A DNA stretch of 50,998 nt from NCBI GenBank assembly GCA_011772495.1, contig WVZL01000018.1, positions 1-50,998 on the forward strand, given 5' to 3'. A program made the translations under genes and the position numbers. How positions within the stretch are numbered: the first letter of the stretch is position 1; each line of letters starts with the position of its first letter. Shown one piece after another: positions 1-9,178 of this stretch. This DNA is from Candidatus Aminicenantota bacterium (lineage in GTDB: Bacteria; Acidobacteriota; Aminicenantia; Aminicenantales; Aminicenantaceae). The notes beneath the pieces were generated by a model. The model worked only from the letters and a program-made list of their open reading frames with translations, had not been told where the DNA came from and ran no database searches.

Positions 1-1128
1 GGCCATGCCGCATATTTCATTATCGATGACCAGTTTTTCCAGACTCTGGCAGCTTTCGAAATCCATCATACCAGGGCCGGAAATAACGTTTACACCTGCC
101 AGGGCAGCTAGAATGGCTCCTATTCCTGTCTCTAATCCGGCTTGATTGTCATTAGTCTTGGAGTCGCTTAATCCCATGTAGGCATGAGTGGGAAGATTAA
201 AATGTTTAGCTATTTGGGAATAAGCTGAATCAATCATCATGGTCTCTATGGCTCCCATGGGTGTAGTGCCTTTCCTCATGTCAAAGCTTGAAGGGGAACC
301 GCCAAAAATCACCGGAGCTCCCTTTTTGGCCAGCTGGCAGATGACAAGGCCGCAGAGGTTTTCAGCCACATGCTGGACCAGAGTTCCCGCAATGGTTACC
401 GGAGAAGTCGCTCCTGTCATTCCCATAGAGATGAGTTCAGAAGGAACTCCTGCTCTAGCTGAATCGATCAAGCTCTGGGCTGTAAGATTGCTCCACTTGA
501 GAGGCGGAGAGGGGCAGGCATCGAAAATGGCTAATGGTTTTTCAGCCAGGTTTTTCTCGCTGCCTCTGATAGCGACCAGCATGTCATACATGGGCTTAAA
601 TCCTTCCACTCGAAAGGTCCCGGTGACTGCCGGCTTTGATGAGAACAGCAGTCCGATATACAATCGATAACTGTCGGAAATGATGTCTGGAACATCGCTG
701 CTTATCAAGCCAGTGCTCTGAAAATGGATATGGTCTAGGCATTCGGTGAGCCGGGTGAATTTAACCAGATCTTCTGTGAAAGCCTTCCGCTCTTCTTGAG
801 TCTGGTGGTCGAGGATGGTGACAGCTGCTGAGCCCGGATCAAAATGAACTTCATCATCGCCGACTATATATTCTTTTTTCCCAGTTCGATCGTATAGTTT
901 TATGACCGAGGGAGTCGAAGAAAGAGAAGCCTCGACGATTTGTGGAGTGAGAAACACCCTTTGAGTCGATTCATCAACTTTCATCCCAGCTTCCTTTAGG
1001 AGCTCTAAGGCCTCTTGATTTTCGACGAATATCCCTTGTTTTTCGAGGATGATCAAGGTCTCATCGATGATTTTTTGGATAAAATCTGGAGTTAATAATT
1101 CTAATTTTGGTCTTTTTGTTGGGATCAT
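1..1128 (-). CDS. MttB-superfamily corrinoid methyltransferase, 3'-truncated by window edge
   Basis: Reading the minus strand from the ATG at 1128 gives an open frame of 376 codons that runs off the window, so the C-terminus (about 100 residues) is missing. The protein fits the trimethylamine methyltransferase (MttB) superfamily, whose members move a methyl group from a methylated, often quaternary, amine to a partner corrinoid protein. Visible family signatures are the Gly/Ala-rich TIM-barrel stretches and the late segment GPGMMDFESCQSLEKLVIDN. I found no in-frame TAG, so this part is a non-pyrrolysine type, like glycine betaine methyltransferase MtgB; the substrate cannot be read. It lies 25 bp downstream of a corrinoid protein gene (1154-1804), the usual partner, and both follow the acs operon on the same strand. 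An AAAGG sequence lies about 10 bp before the ATG. Confidence 0.85.
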   Translation of the reverse strand, partial: MIPTKRPKLELLTPDFIQKIIDETLIILEKQGIFVENQEALELLKEAGMKVDESTQRVFLTPQIVEASLSSTPSVIKLYDRTGKKEYIVGDDEVHFDPGSAAVTILDHQTQEERKAFTEDLVKFTRLTECLDHIHFQSTGLISSDVPDIISDSYRLYIGLLFSSKPAVTGTFRVEGFKPMYDMLVAIRGSEKNLAEKPLAIFDACPSPPLKWSNLTAQSLIDSARAGVPSELISMGMTGATSPVTIAGTLVQHVAENLCGLVICQLAKKGAPVIFGGSPSSFDMRKGTTPMGAIETMMIDSAYSQIAKHFNLPTHAYMGLSDSKTNDNQAGLETGIGAILAALAGVNVISGPGMMDFESCQSLEKLVIDNEICGMA

Positions 1129-1153
1129 GATTCTAACCTTTGCTGTATTTATA

Positions 1154-1804
1154 TTATTTTGTTAGGAGGTTTTTCATGGCTTGAACAGCTATCATAGCGT
1201 TCTCTGCGTAGCCATCGGCCCCTATATCATCAGACCATTTCTGGTTAACTGGCGCTCCGCCAACCATGACTTTGTACTGGCCGGATAGGTTTTTCTCCTT
1301 CAGTATTTCGATGAGTTTCTTCTGTCCGAGCATGGTTGTAGTCAACAGAGCAGAGAGACAGATACAATCAGCCTTCTCTTCTTCTGCTTTCTCGATGAAT
1401 TTTTCCAGTTTGACATCAGCTCCGAGGTCAATAACCTCAAAACCGTTGGCTGAAAGCATCGAGGATACGAGATTCTTGCCGATGTCGTGAATATCTCCTT
1501 CAACAGTGCCGATGACTATTTTCCCCAGGGATTTGGTTTCGATCTGGGCTTTTTCCATTTCAGGCTGTAAGACATCCATTGCAGCTTTCATACACTCAGC
1601 GCTGGTGATCAGCTCAGGGAGAAAATATTCTCCTTTTTCCCATAGATCTCCGACCTTCTGAATTCCAGGGATATATCCCTTTTCCACCACCTCACTGAGA
1701 TCCAACTTTTTTTCTACTGCCTCTCGAGCCAGGGCTTCAGCTTCATCTTTGTTGCCTTCGATTATGGCCTTTTCCATTCTTGAAAGTAATTCTTGTTCGG
1801 TCAT
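1154..1804 (-). CDS. Methyltransferase cognate corrinoid protein (MtbC/MtgC family), copy 1
   Basis: This 216-residue protein carries a methyl group on cobalamin between methyltransferases. The N-terminal four-helix cap (about 1-90) is followed by a Rossmann-like B12 domain with the base-off/His-on motif D104-x-H106-x-x-G109 in GDIHDIGKN. His106 should be the lower cobalt ligand. The length is typical of MtbC, MttC and MtgC proteins. The start ATG has a clear AAAGGAG ribosome site. Its likely partner is the MttB-type methyltransferase immediately downstream (1-1128). The upstream neighbour, 128 bp away, is a RACo activator (1933-3852) that could reactivate oxidised cobalamin in this protein or in CFeSP. 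A paralogue lies at 14936-15571. Confidence 0.93.
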   Translation of the reverse strand: MTEQELLSRMEKAIIEGNKDEAEALAREAVEKKLDLSEVVEKGYIPGIQKVGDLWEKGEYFLPELITSAECMKAAMDVLQPEMEKAQIETKSLGKIVIGTVEGDIHDIGKNLVSSMLSANGFEVIDLGADVKLEKFIEKAEEEKADCICLSALLTTTMLGQKKLIEILKEKNLSGQYKVMVGGAPVNQKWSDDIGADGYAENAMIAVQAMKNLLTK

Positions 1805-1847
1805 TATTGCTCCTTTTGTCTAAATTTTAAAATATTCATTTGGCTGT

Positions 1848-1874
1848 TTATTCTTGTGGCAATAAGAAGAATAA
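1848..1874. promoter_or_regulatory. 8-bp inverted repeat upstream of corrinoid protein 1
   Basis: TTATTCTT at 1848-1855 and AAGAATAA at 1867-1874 are perfect inverted arms with an 11-bp spacer. They lie 44-70 bp upstream of the ATG at 1804, inside the only sizeable gap between RACo 1 and corrinoid protein 1. There is no T-run that would suggest a terminator. It may be an operator for a dimeric regulator of the corrinoid-MttB pair. This is inferred from symmetry and position only. Confidence 0.35.
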
Positions 1875-1932
1875 AGAAATTTATCATATTATCTAAAATT
1901 AATAAAATTAAAACATTATATTAAGCTGTGAA

Positions 1933-3852
1933 TCAGGTATTTGCATTAAATAACTTCTTGACCGAAGGAAAAAAATCCATCTCGGTATGGGGGAGAAACA
2001 GGGCGCCTGTGTATTCGTTCATATAACTCGGTTCAGCATTCAATTCTAAATAGGTCATTTTATCGGCAACCTGGTTGATGAAATCTCTATTTTTTTCTGT
2101 CAGGAGAATGAGATAGGCTCCAAGGAGAGAACTATTTCCAAGATAGTGGAATTTCTGGCGATCAACATCAGGCAGAAGTCCGATGCGAACAGCATTTTCG
2201 ATGCTTAGGCGCTGACCAAACCCGCCAGCTATGTAAAAGGAATCTATTTTATCGTAATCAAGACCAGAATTCTTCAGCAGGATAGCACAAGCGGAATAAA
2301 CAGCCCCTTTACTCCTGATCAGGTGAGCGATATCTTTTTCTGTGATGACGAGGTCTTTCCCCCAAAAGCTTTTCTGTGCCTTTTCGACGAGAAAACCTTT
2401 TCCCTCTTCAGTATCAAGGACTATCTCTTTTGTTACTGTCTCATCGAACTTGCCGTTCCGGTCAATGTAGCCATGGATGAACAATTCTGCTAAAAGATCA
2501 ACCAGGCCTGATCCGCATATGCCTTTGGGCTTAGCGTCATCGATGACTTTGTACTCAAGCTGGCCGCTATCATGTATTTTTATCCCTTCGATAGCGCCAG
2601 GAGAAGCTGGCATCCCGCATTTGATGCCTCCCCCTTCAAAAGCCGGCCCTGCAGAACAGGCACATGTCAGGAGCCAATCTTTATTGCCCAGCACCAGCTC
2701 GCCGTTAGTGCCGACGTCGATGAATAATGAATTCCTGTCAGGGTCACGAAGGATGGGCGTACATAGCAGCCCAGCAGTGATATCTCCTCCTACATAGCTT
2801 CCTACAGCCGGGGCACAAGTGATTCTGGCTTCAGGGTTTATGTTTAAGCCAACATCTCTGGTTAAGACGAGTGGAACTTGGTTCAAGGTCGGAACATAGG
2901 GCTCTTCTCTGATAAACCTTGGCTCTAGATTCAAAAAGAGATGGATCATCGTCGTATTCCCCGAGAAAGAAGCGTAATAGATCTCGGATGATGAAACTCC
3001 CGCTGTAGCCGTTGTTTTTTCTACGAGATGGTTGATCGTTCCGCTGATCAGGTCATGAAGCTCTTGGAGCCTCCCGGGCTTTTGGGAATAGTTGATCCGG
3101 GAAATAATATCTTCACCGCATTTGATTTGCTGGTTGAAGCTTGAAGCTGAGCTCAGAATTTCACCACTCTGCAGGTCGACCAAATGCAGAACTACGGTTG
3201 AGGTTCCGAGGTCACAAGCAATTCCATAAATTTCTTTTTCCTCAGCTTGTGAGAAAACATCAATGATCGTGGTATGCTCTTTGGAATCAAATATGACAAC
3301 ACTGATTTCTCTTTGGCTTTGGCGTACCGTATAAGCCAGTTTTTTTAAGACAGAATGTTCGCAGTGAAGATGACCTACGCTGATCTTTTTACCAAGCTCA
3401 CGTTCCAGCCTTTTCAGGTCGCTGGTGTTATCTTCTAAGGACGGAGCGGAGAGCTCCAAATCTATCTTTCTTAAGGGCGGCTCAACTTCATAATACCCGG
3501 AAAGTCTGTCTTTCTGAAAAAATCGAGTATCAACGACGCTCTTGATGGAAAGTTCCTGGAATTGAGGAAGCTGTAGAATAAGATCACTCTTGACTGCTGT
3601 CTGACAGGCTAGAGCATATCCTTGGGAGACGAGTCGATCGGACAGGGCCGCAGATGACTTCTTCCTGTAGGTGCCGCTCAGGATTCTCACCACGCAGTCC
3701 CCGCAGGTTCCCTTGCCACCGCAGGAAGTTCTCAGAGGAAGTCCAGTTTTCTGAACAGCCTCCAGAATGCTTATACCCGAAGCCACCTCAACGCAGGTTT
3801 CAAAGGGCAGGAAAGTGACCTTGATGGTTTTCTTGACTCTATCGGCTTTCAA
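1933..3852 (-). CDS. acsV: Reductive activator of corrinoid protein (RACo/AcsV-like), copy 1
   Basis: This protein couples ATP hydrolysis to electron transfer that returns inactive Co(II) corrinoid protein to Co(I). From the chosen start, residues 1-95 form a plant-type [2Fe-2S] ferredoxin domain with C44-x5-C50-x2-C53 and a fourth cysteine, C83. A linker and middle domain follow, then a C-terminal ASKHA ATPase with phosphate loops in ACDLGTSTVVLHL and FIDVGTNGEL, and the late motif IAGGFGQRLSIENAVRIG. The frame is open upstream, but that extension would overlap acsC. I chose the TTG at 3852, 11 bp after the acsC stop, preceded by an AGAGAG purine stretch; it gives 639 residues, normal for the family. 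There is no in-frame ATG before the ferredoxin motif. Its position right after acsC suggests CFeSP as the main client. Confidence 0.88.
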   Translation of the reverse strand: MKADRVKKTIKVTFLPFETCVEVASGISILEAVQKTGLPLRTSCGGKGTCGDCVVRILSGTYRKKSSAALSDRLVSQGYALACQTAVKSDLILQLPQFQELSIKSVVDTRFFQKDRLSGYYEVEPPLRKIDLELSAPSLEDNTSDLKRLERELGKKISVGHLHCEHSVLKKLAYTVRQSQREISVVIFDSKEHTTIIDVFSQAEEKEIYGIACDLGTSTVVLHLVDLQSGEILSSASSFNQQIKCGEDIISRINYSQKPGRLQELHDLISGTINHLVEKTTATAGVSSSEIYYASFSGNTTMIHLFLNLEPRFIREEPYVPTLNQVPLVLTRDVGLNINPEARITCAPAVGSYVGGDITAGLLCTPILRDPDRNSLFIDVGTNGELVLGNKDWLLTCACSAGPAFEGGGIKCGMPASPGAIEGIKIHDSGQLEYKVIDDAKPKGICGSGLVDLLAELFIHGYIDRNGKFDETVTKEIVLDTEEGKGFLVEKAQKSFWGKDLVITEKDIAHLIRSKGAVYSACAILLKNSGLDYDKIDSFYIAGGFGQRLSIENAVRIGLLPDVDRQKFHYLGNSSLLGAYLILLTEKNRDFINQVADKMTYLELNAEPSYMNEYTGALFLPHTEMDFFPSVKKLFNANT

Positions 3853-3863
3853 GCTCTTGCTCT

Positions 3864-5201
3864 CTAGGTTAATTTGACCTTCTTCACAAAGGAGGGGATG
3901 TCTGAAGCCTCCTGGCAACCCACGATGACTTCCCATCCAGGAAGATGTTCTTCCAGGTCGCCGCTGATCTGGGAAGCGAAGCCGGGGATCACGATTTTTC
4001 TTGTTTTTACCTGCTGCTCGAATTTTATGTCTTTGATAAATTTGGCAACCTTTTCACCCACAAACTTGCCAGCCGCCCAAGCTGTGAGCACGGACTGCCC
4101 TTCGGTGTCAGTGACCACAAGATGAGCAGAAAGGCCTGAGTTTTCGATTTCTCCAGAAACTATGAAGTAGGTTAAGGAGAAATTAGTGGTCACAAAAACA
4201 GGGGATTCTGGTGTCGGATCTCCGATAGGATAGACCTTGGGATCGACCTGGATCGGCTTTTGAGGATCAGTGTAGATATTCTGCCGGAGGGTAAACAATG
4301 CATAGAGCAGGGCTTTGTCATAACGGGGCAAGACGATCACAGAATCATACTTACAGAGGAAAATTGAAGCATTAGCTGCCAATTCAAAATCGTCCTTGAT
4401 CTGAATACGGGAAAAAAGAGGATACCCAAAAGGCTTGAAATTCTTCTTCAAAGCGCTTCGCCTCAAAATCGTGTTATGTAGCAAATGATGACCGACACCT
4501 TTGGATTCTAGATTCAGGAGAAGGTCATTCAACCCAGCACTCCTTGCTTTTTCGGTCTGAGCGGCCAATTCTTCAAAAGACTCAGCTGTCAGGATGAGAC
4601 TGGCCTGGTTGGTTTTGGCCAGTTCGATATCTGCATCTTCAAGTTCTTTTTGGAGGAAGATCGCTGGGCGGTCATCTTTTAGAAGTCCCAAGGCCTCTTT
4701 TAAGGTGGCTCTATCCTGACAATACAGGATGATTCCCTTGGCCGAGTTTTGCTTGACTAGGTTGATGGCGCCCAAGAAATCTTTCTTGTCTTGGGAATCC
4801 TGAGTAACGAAGAACAAATCTGTCTTCAGCTCTTCTCCGACCCGCTCCACCTTATGTTTTTCTATCTCTTTTATCTTGGGAAGAAGCTTTTCCTGTCCCT
4901 CAGAAGCACGCAATTCGATAGCAATTCCTGTTGGATGATAGAATGTTTTTTCATGGCGGAACATGACCGTCTCGTTTCCGACCTCCAAGGAGCTCTGTCC
5001 TCCTATTTTCACCAGTCGAATAGGAGGCTCGCTGGCCGCACCCAAAGTCGCCTTGGCTTCCTCGGAAGCATGAGGACACTCACTGAGCTCGGCTTTCTTT
5101 TGGGCCAGTTTCATGGCAAAGGCCATACAGGTCGGAACTCCGCAGTCACCACAGTTGGTCTTGGGCAGCAGTTTAAAGATATCCAATCCTGACAAGGCCA
5201 T
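3864..5201 (-). CDS. acsC: Corrinoid iron-sulfur protein large subunit (CFeSP gamma)
   Basis: This is the large subunit of the corrinoid/iron-sulfur protein, which carries the methyl group to acetyl-CoA synthase in the Wood-Ljungdahl pathway. The N-terminal [4Fe-4S] domain shows C17-x2-C20-x4-C25-x16-C42. A TIM-barrel domain follows, and the C-terminal B12-binding domain covers roughly residues 320-445. The length of 445 residues matches bacterial AcsC. The ATG lies 2 bp after the acsD stop, so the two subunits are probably translationally coupled. The upstream genes are acsD, cooC, acsB and cooS, and the downstream gene is a RACo activator. The order resembles acetogen clusters except that no methyl-THF methyltransferase (acsE) gene is present. 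Confidence 0.96.
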   Translation of the reverse strand: MALSGLDIFKLLPKTNCGDCGVPTCMAFAMKLAQKKAELSECPHASEEAKATLGAASEPPIRLVKIGGQSSLEVGNETVMFRHEKTFYHPTGIAIELRASEGQEKLLPKIKEIEKHKVERVGEELKTDLFFVTQDSQDKKDFLGAINLVKQNSAKGIILYCQDRATLKEALGLLKDDRPAIFLQKELEDADIELAKTNQASLILTAESFEELAAQTEKARSAGLNDLLLNLESKGVGHHLLHNTILRRSALKKNFKPFGYPLFSRIQIKDDFELAANASIFLCKYDSVIVLPRYDKALLYALFTLRQNIYTDPQKPIQVDPKVYPIGDPTPESPVFVTTNFSLTYFIVSGEIENSGLSAHLVVTDTEGQSVLTAWAAGKFVGEKVAKFIKDIKFEQQVKTRKIVIPGFASQISGDLEEHLPGWEVIVGCQEASDIPSFVKKVKLT

Positions 5202-5203
5202 GA

Positions 5204-6181
5204 CTAATTTCCCTTTTTGGGGACGAACATTTCCTTAATCTTTTTCTTGACCGCATCCACTGCCTGCGGATGGTACATAATGAGCAATTCAGCTCCTGCC
5301 ACTAGAAGGCTCATCGAAGTGGAAATTTCCCAATAGATCCCTCGTGCTTCCAGGTCTCCCCATTCTGGATAATCCTTTTCTGCAGCTCGAGTTTCTTTTA
5401 CTCGAAAGGTTTCGTATCCAGGATTGATTAGCATGGGGAAGGCCAGCATTTTATCACCAGCCAGGCCATCGTTACGAATCCTCTCCATGATCGAGTAGGT
5501 GTATTCTAGACCATACCCAAGAGTTCCGGTCAAAGGGTCCATCACGATTTTTTCGGCAGGAAAATTCATCTCTGTGAGCAAGATGTTGAGCTGTTTGGCG
5601 AGGTTGACATCAATGGGGGATTGGGCCACCAGGGTGTGCTTATAGGCGAGGCAGGCCGCAGCAATAGTCTTGTAATTATCTGTCTCCACATAGTTAATCA
5701 GACAATTCTCGCCGGCTGAGACTTCGCAGACCTTTTTCATGACTTCATTGTTTTTCTCAAAATGACTGTGTCCGGTGACAATGATGGGGACGCTTACGCT
5801 CTCCAGAACATGTTTGACGATTTCTGCGGCTTCCTCCACGCTCCGGTTTCCTTTCTCAGGATGAGTGCCTTCCAGCCGAACGCTGATCAGCTCGGCTCCG
5901 TATTCAGCGACGCATTTCTTGGCCATTGCGGCTGGCTGGTCGATGACATCTCGGCAATAGTTTCTCAAAAAATCCGGATATTTGGCTGGAACCTGGTCGA
6001 AAACTTCCATGGCCACAACAGGGGAATGGGGATGCTCACCCTCGAAGAAATGAAAAGGGGAACTCGTGCTCCCGCCGATCTTGACTGTGTGGGATCGAGT
6101 TCCCCCTTGATCGGGAGTGGCGCCGAGCGTGACTTCCATCACTTTTCCAGCATGAGTTTCTTCAGGGATCTCGAAGGTCAT
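5204..6181 (-). CDS. acsD: Corrinoid iron-sulfur protein small subunit (CFeSP delta)
   Basis: This is the small TIM-barrel subunit of CFeSP, which pairs with AcsC and helps hold the cobamide. The 325-residue length is typical of the family. Recognisable segments include the early GGSTSSPFHFFEGEHP, VRLEGTHPEKGNRS, and a late MSLLVAGAELLIMYHP. The start codon overlaps the stop of cooC by 4 bp (ATGA), and the stop is 2 bp before the acsC start. This is one tight translational unit with CooC-AcsD-AcsC. Confidence 0.96.
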   Translation of the reverse strand: MTFEIPEETHAGKVMEVTLGATPDQGGTRSHTVKIGGSTSSPFHFFEGEHPHSPVVAMEVFDQVPAKYPDFLRNYCRDVIDQPAAMAKKCVAEYGAELISVRLEGTHPEKGNRSVEEAAEIVKHVLESVSVPIIVTGHSHFEKNNEVMKKVCEVSAGENCLINYVETDNYKTIAAACLAYKHTLVAQSPIDVNLAKQLNILLTEMNFPAEKIVMDPLTGTLGYGLEYTYSIMERIRNDGLAGDKMLAFPMLINPGYETFRVKETRAAEKDYPEWGDLEARGIYWEISTSMSLLVAGAELLIMYHPQAVDAVKKKIKEMFVPKKGN

Positions 6182-6951
6182 AATTTTCCTTCTTTTTCCA
6201 GATTCAGCAGTTTTCTCGTTAATTGACCAACGGCTCTGCGAGCAGTCGTATCAGACGCTATTGTCCAGATCGGCTTCCCGCTCTGGTCCAAAATGAATAA
6301 TCGCTCATCTTCGGGGATAGAGTAAAGATGTTCCACTCCTTCTTCCTCGATAGCTTTTTTTACAGACGGCGGAATGGAATCAAGAACGCGATTCAAAACC
6401 AGGTATTTCTCTCCAACGCGAGTATCCAACTCTTTTAACAGCCGGCTTATTTTGCCTGCGGTTCGGATTCCTCTTAGAGAAGGATCAGAAATTATCAAGA
6501 GATAATCAAGGCGATGTGCTGTCCGGCGGCTGAGATGTTCCATTCCGGCTTCATTATCGATCACCACAAACTGATAATTCTTGTGGAGGGTGTTCAAAAT
6601 CTCTCGCAACAAATTGTTGGCATAACAATAACAGCCAGGCCCTTCGGGCCGGCCCATGGCAATCAGGTCATAGTCAGGAGTCTCAACCAGGCTGGATTGA
6701 ATCTTGTACTCCAGGAATTGGTTTTTGTTCATCCCTCCAGGAAGGTTGCTGACCGAGGATTTCATCTCTTCTCGAATAGAACCGATGGTCTCTTTAAGTT
6801 CCACTCCCAGGACATCATTCAGGTTGACGTTGGAATCAGCATCCACAGCCAGTATGGATTTAGAAACCTGTTCGCTCAACCACCGAATGATCAAAGCCGC
6901 CACCGTGGTTTTACCTGTCCCACCTTTACCTGATATGGCGATTGTTTTCAT
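6178..6951 (-). CDS. cooC: CooC/AcsF-type nickel-insertion ATPase, copy 1
   Basis: This 257-residue MinD/ParA-like P-loop ATPase is involved in nickel maturation of CODH and ACS. The deviant Walker A motif GKGGTGKTT is at residues 8-16. The signature CxC motif, C107-Y-C109, can bind Ni or Zn at the dimer interface in characterised CooC proteins. The gene starts 4 bp after the acsB stop and overlaps acsD by 4 bp, so it is embedded in the structural operon. That placement suggests it serves CooS and/or AcsB. A paralogue with the same CxC motif lies at 12363-13148 next to a corrinoid protein instead of a nickel enzyme. Confidence 0.93.
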   Translation of the reverse strand: MKTIAISGKGGTGKTTVAALIIRWLSEQVSKSILAVDADSNVNLNDVLGVELKETIGSIREEMKSSVSNLPGGMNKNQFLEYKIQSSLVETPDYDLIAMGRPEGPGCYCYANNLLREILNTLHKNYQFVVIDNEAGMEHLSRRTAHRLDYLLIISDPSLRGIRTAGKISRLLKELDTRVGEKYLVLNRVLDSIPPSVKKAIEEEGVEHLYSIPEDERLFILDQSGKPIWTIASDTTARRAVGQLTRKLLNLEKEGKL

Positions 6952-6955
6952 GGTA

Positions 6956-9160
6956 CTAGAACAGAGGTGGCAGGGAAAGGGCAGGATGGTTCTTTTGGGT
7001 GATATAGGCGAGCACTTCTTCTTCAGTCGTGGCTACTGTTTCATCGGCGATCATGTCAAAAAAGCCCTCCAGGCCTTCCTGCTCTCCTATTTTGCGGATA
7101 AGGGGCTCTAATTCCTCTTTAAGGTCTTTGTTCATCCAGACGATGCGCTTGGCGCCTCCCTCAGCCCTGATAAATTTATTACTCCCGATGTACTGCTTGC
7201 TGTGGCCGATGAATCCTGGAGTCTGCACTCCACCTCCGACATTCCCGGCTAGGGTTGAAAATTTCATGCCGCTAGGAGTCATTTCTGTAAAGTCCCGGTA
7301 GACAGTCATTATGCCATTGGTAGAAGGCAGCACACAAGAGATGCATTCGAAGCAACCGCAGGAGGTCATCGGATGTTCGATGATACTGTAGGCATTAAAA
7401 AACTCGAGTGTTTTATGAGATTGATGGTGTACAAACTCGTTAATATCATGCCATTGGCCCTTCAGTTCATCGATAACCTTTCCTTTGTTCACCGGCTGAT
7501 TGGGGCCGGTCGGGTTTATCCTATGGGCCGCTTTGCCGTCCAGCCAGTTGTAGGCTCCACACAAGCCTGATCTTTCAGGCGTGATGATGCACACATGATT
7601 TGGCGCAAAAGACTGACAAAGCGTACAAGAGTAGAACATGTCCACAGCTTCATCAGTCATGTCTGCCAGACGCGCATCCCGCTGCTGATAGACCTTTCTG
7701 GCCGTATCTATGAGATCAAGCACTTCCTTTTCCCGGGTGTAGATGCGGATTTGGACTTTGTCGAAAATCTTTCCGTATTCTCCATGAAGCTTGGCATGAA
7801 GGATGGAGCCGAAGTGTTTGAATTTAAATCCCTTTTGTTTCGCCTCTTTGCCGATGCGAAGCCAGTTGATGTCTCGTTGTCCCAGGTGAAAGATGCCATT
7901 GGCCCCGTTGATAAAGTCATGGATTTGACGCTCCAGTATGGGTTCAAAATCAGGCTGCATCTCACGGCCAGCCACCTCGATCCAGATAGCAAAAGGAATC
8001 GTGCTCCCTTCTTCCACCTCATCGATCTCAGGACCGATGACTTCTATCTTGCCGTCTTCGACTTCATCTAATTCTTTGGTCGTTAAATACTCAAAACCAG
8101 GTTTTGTCTGGCCAGCCAGCTCCACATACATCTCATCTTTCCGGACTCTTTCGCCTTGGAAAGCCGGCCCGTAGGATACAGGAACAGGAACCTTGGTGAC
8201 CGTGATTTTTAAGCCCCTTACCTCGATGGCTTTGGAGACAATCTTTTCGTGTGGAACAGGGGAAACCACATGCTCATAGGTACAGATACCGGTGGGCAAT
8301 ATCTGATCGATATCCGTATCTGCAATCGTGGGAAACCCAAAGTTGATGGCTCCAGCTGCTTGAGCATGCTTTTCATCGTCAACCGGACCCAAAGCCAGGA
8401 CAAAAGCAAAGACTCTGTTTTTGTTGTACCGCAAGACTCTCTCGTAATCACCGGGTTGAACACCTCCGAAGGAGAGAGCGACTCTGGTGGCAAACCCTAG
8501 GGAATGGACAGTGGCGGTAACATCATTGCCGTAAGGAACCAGCCGTGTTTCCCAGCCCATCTGAACGCCTTCTTCTTGGAGCTGCTGCGCCATGGATTTG
8601 CCATCTGTTGAGGCGGATATAAAGACATAGAGATTCTTTTCCTGCAGTTCGCGGGCGATTCGAACAGCGATATCGTTGGAGGGACAGTAACCCACACAAG
8701 CCGCAAACCCAGGAGCAGTGCCGTCTACAAACTCAATCCCTCTTTCCCGGAGGATGACATCATTGGCTGCGCCCAGCCAGAGGTGCTCGTTGCTCGGGTT
8801 CGGTTCTGGAAGATAGGGGAGAGGCTTCTGGGTGTATTTGATCGCTTCTATGATTTCATCAGCGAACAAGGTGGCCATGCCGGCATCAAGAGTATGCCCA
8901 AGATAAGGAAGCCAAAGTTTGTTTTCAGGTATAGGCGGGAGCAACTTCTTGGCTTGCCCTAGCAACTCCTTGAGCCCTGCTAGAGTTTCTATATTCAGAC
9001 CTAGCATTCCGTACGAGATAGGGAGATAGTAGCCTGTATTCGGAAACTCGACCTTTGTCTGCGGACCCTTCTCCTCAATAGCCTGTTTGAGTTCTTTCTC
9101 AGCTCGGGCTACCAGCTTATGGGCTCCGCGAATGGCCCTGGTAGCAATGAGTTTTGACAT
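6956..9160 (-). CDS. acsB: Acetyl-CoA synthase (CODH/ACS alpha/beta subunit)
   Basis: Acetyl-CoA synthase joins CO from CODH, a methyl group from CFeSP and CoA at the Ni-Ni-[4Fe-4S] A-cluster. All six A-cluster cysteines are visible: C512, C515, C524 and C534 in the CTLCQSF...GLCGAYNW region, and C601-G-C603 in the SCGCFECISC segment. The C-G-C pair holds the distal nickel. At 734 residues it is the full bacterial form with the N-terminal CODH-docking domain, unlike the shorter archaeal CdhC. The numbering is offset by only a few residues from the Moorella enzyme as I recall it. It starts 18 bp after cooS and is followed by cooC. Confidence 0.98.
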   Translation of the reverse strand: MSKLIATRAIRGAHKLVARAEKELKQAIEEKGPQTKVEFPNTGYYLPISYGMLGLNIETLAGLKELLGQAKKLLPPIPENKLWLPYLGHTLDAGMATLFADEIIEAIKYTQKPLPYLPEPNPSNEHLWLGAANDVILRERGIEFVDGTAPGFAACVGYCPSNDIAVRIARELQEKNLYVFISASTDGKSMAQQLQEEGVQMGWETRLVPYGNDVTATVHSLGFATRVALSFGGVQPGDYERVLRYNKNRVFAFVLALGPVDDEKHAQAAGAINFGFPTIADTDIDQILPTGICTYEHVVSPVPHEKIVSKAIEVRGLKITVTKVPVPVSYGPAFQGERVRKDEMYVELAGQTKPGFEYLTTKELDEVEDGKIEVIGPEIDEVEEGSTIPFAIWIEVAGREMQPDFEPILERQIHDFINGANGIFHLGQRDINWLRIGKEAKQKGFKFKHFGSILHAKLHGEYGKIFDKVQIRIYTREKEVLDLIDTARKVYQQRDARLADMTDEAVDMFYSCTLCQSFAPNHVCIITPERSGLCGAYNWLDGKAAHRINPTGPNQPVNKGKVIDELKGQWHDINEFVHHQSHKTLEFFNAYSIIEHPMTSCGCFECISCVLPSTNGIMTVYRDFTEMTPSGMKFSTLAGNVGGGVQTPGFIGHSKQYIGSNKFIRAEGGAKRIVWMNKDLKEELEPLIRKIGEQEGLEGFFDMIADETVATTEEEVLAYITQKNHPALSLPPLF

Positions 9161-9178
9161 GAATTAAACCTTCTCTGT

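Noticed and set aside
1-1128. Possible pyrrolysine-type MttB
   Set aside because: I read the whole visible frame and found no in-frame TAG; the complete second copy (28035-29495) has none either. No pylT or pylS-like gene is in the window.
2477-2797. Open frames opposite RACo 1 and many other genes (for example 4791-5192, 5762-6226, 7595-8071, 26079-26540, 26736-27200)
   Set aside because: They lie antisense to strongly conserved genes, have no ribosome sites in context and no recognisable domains; they are shadow frames.
3853-3936. N-terminal extension of RACo 1 overlapping acsC
   Set aside because: The 28 extra residues read the acsC 3' end in another frame and do not look like the ferredoxin domain; the TTG at 3852 after the acsC stop is simpler.
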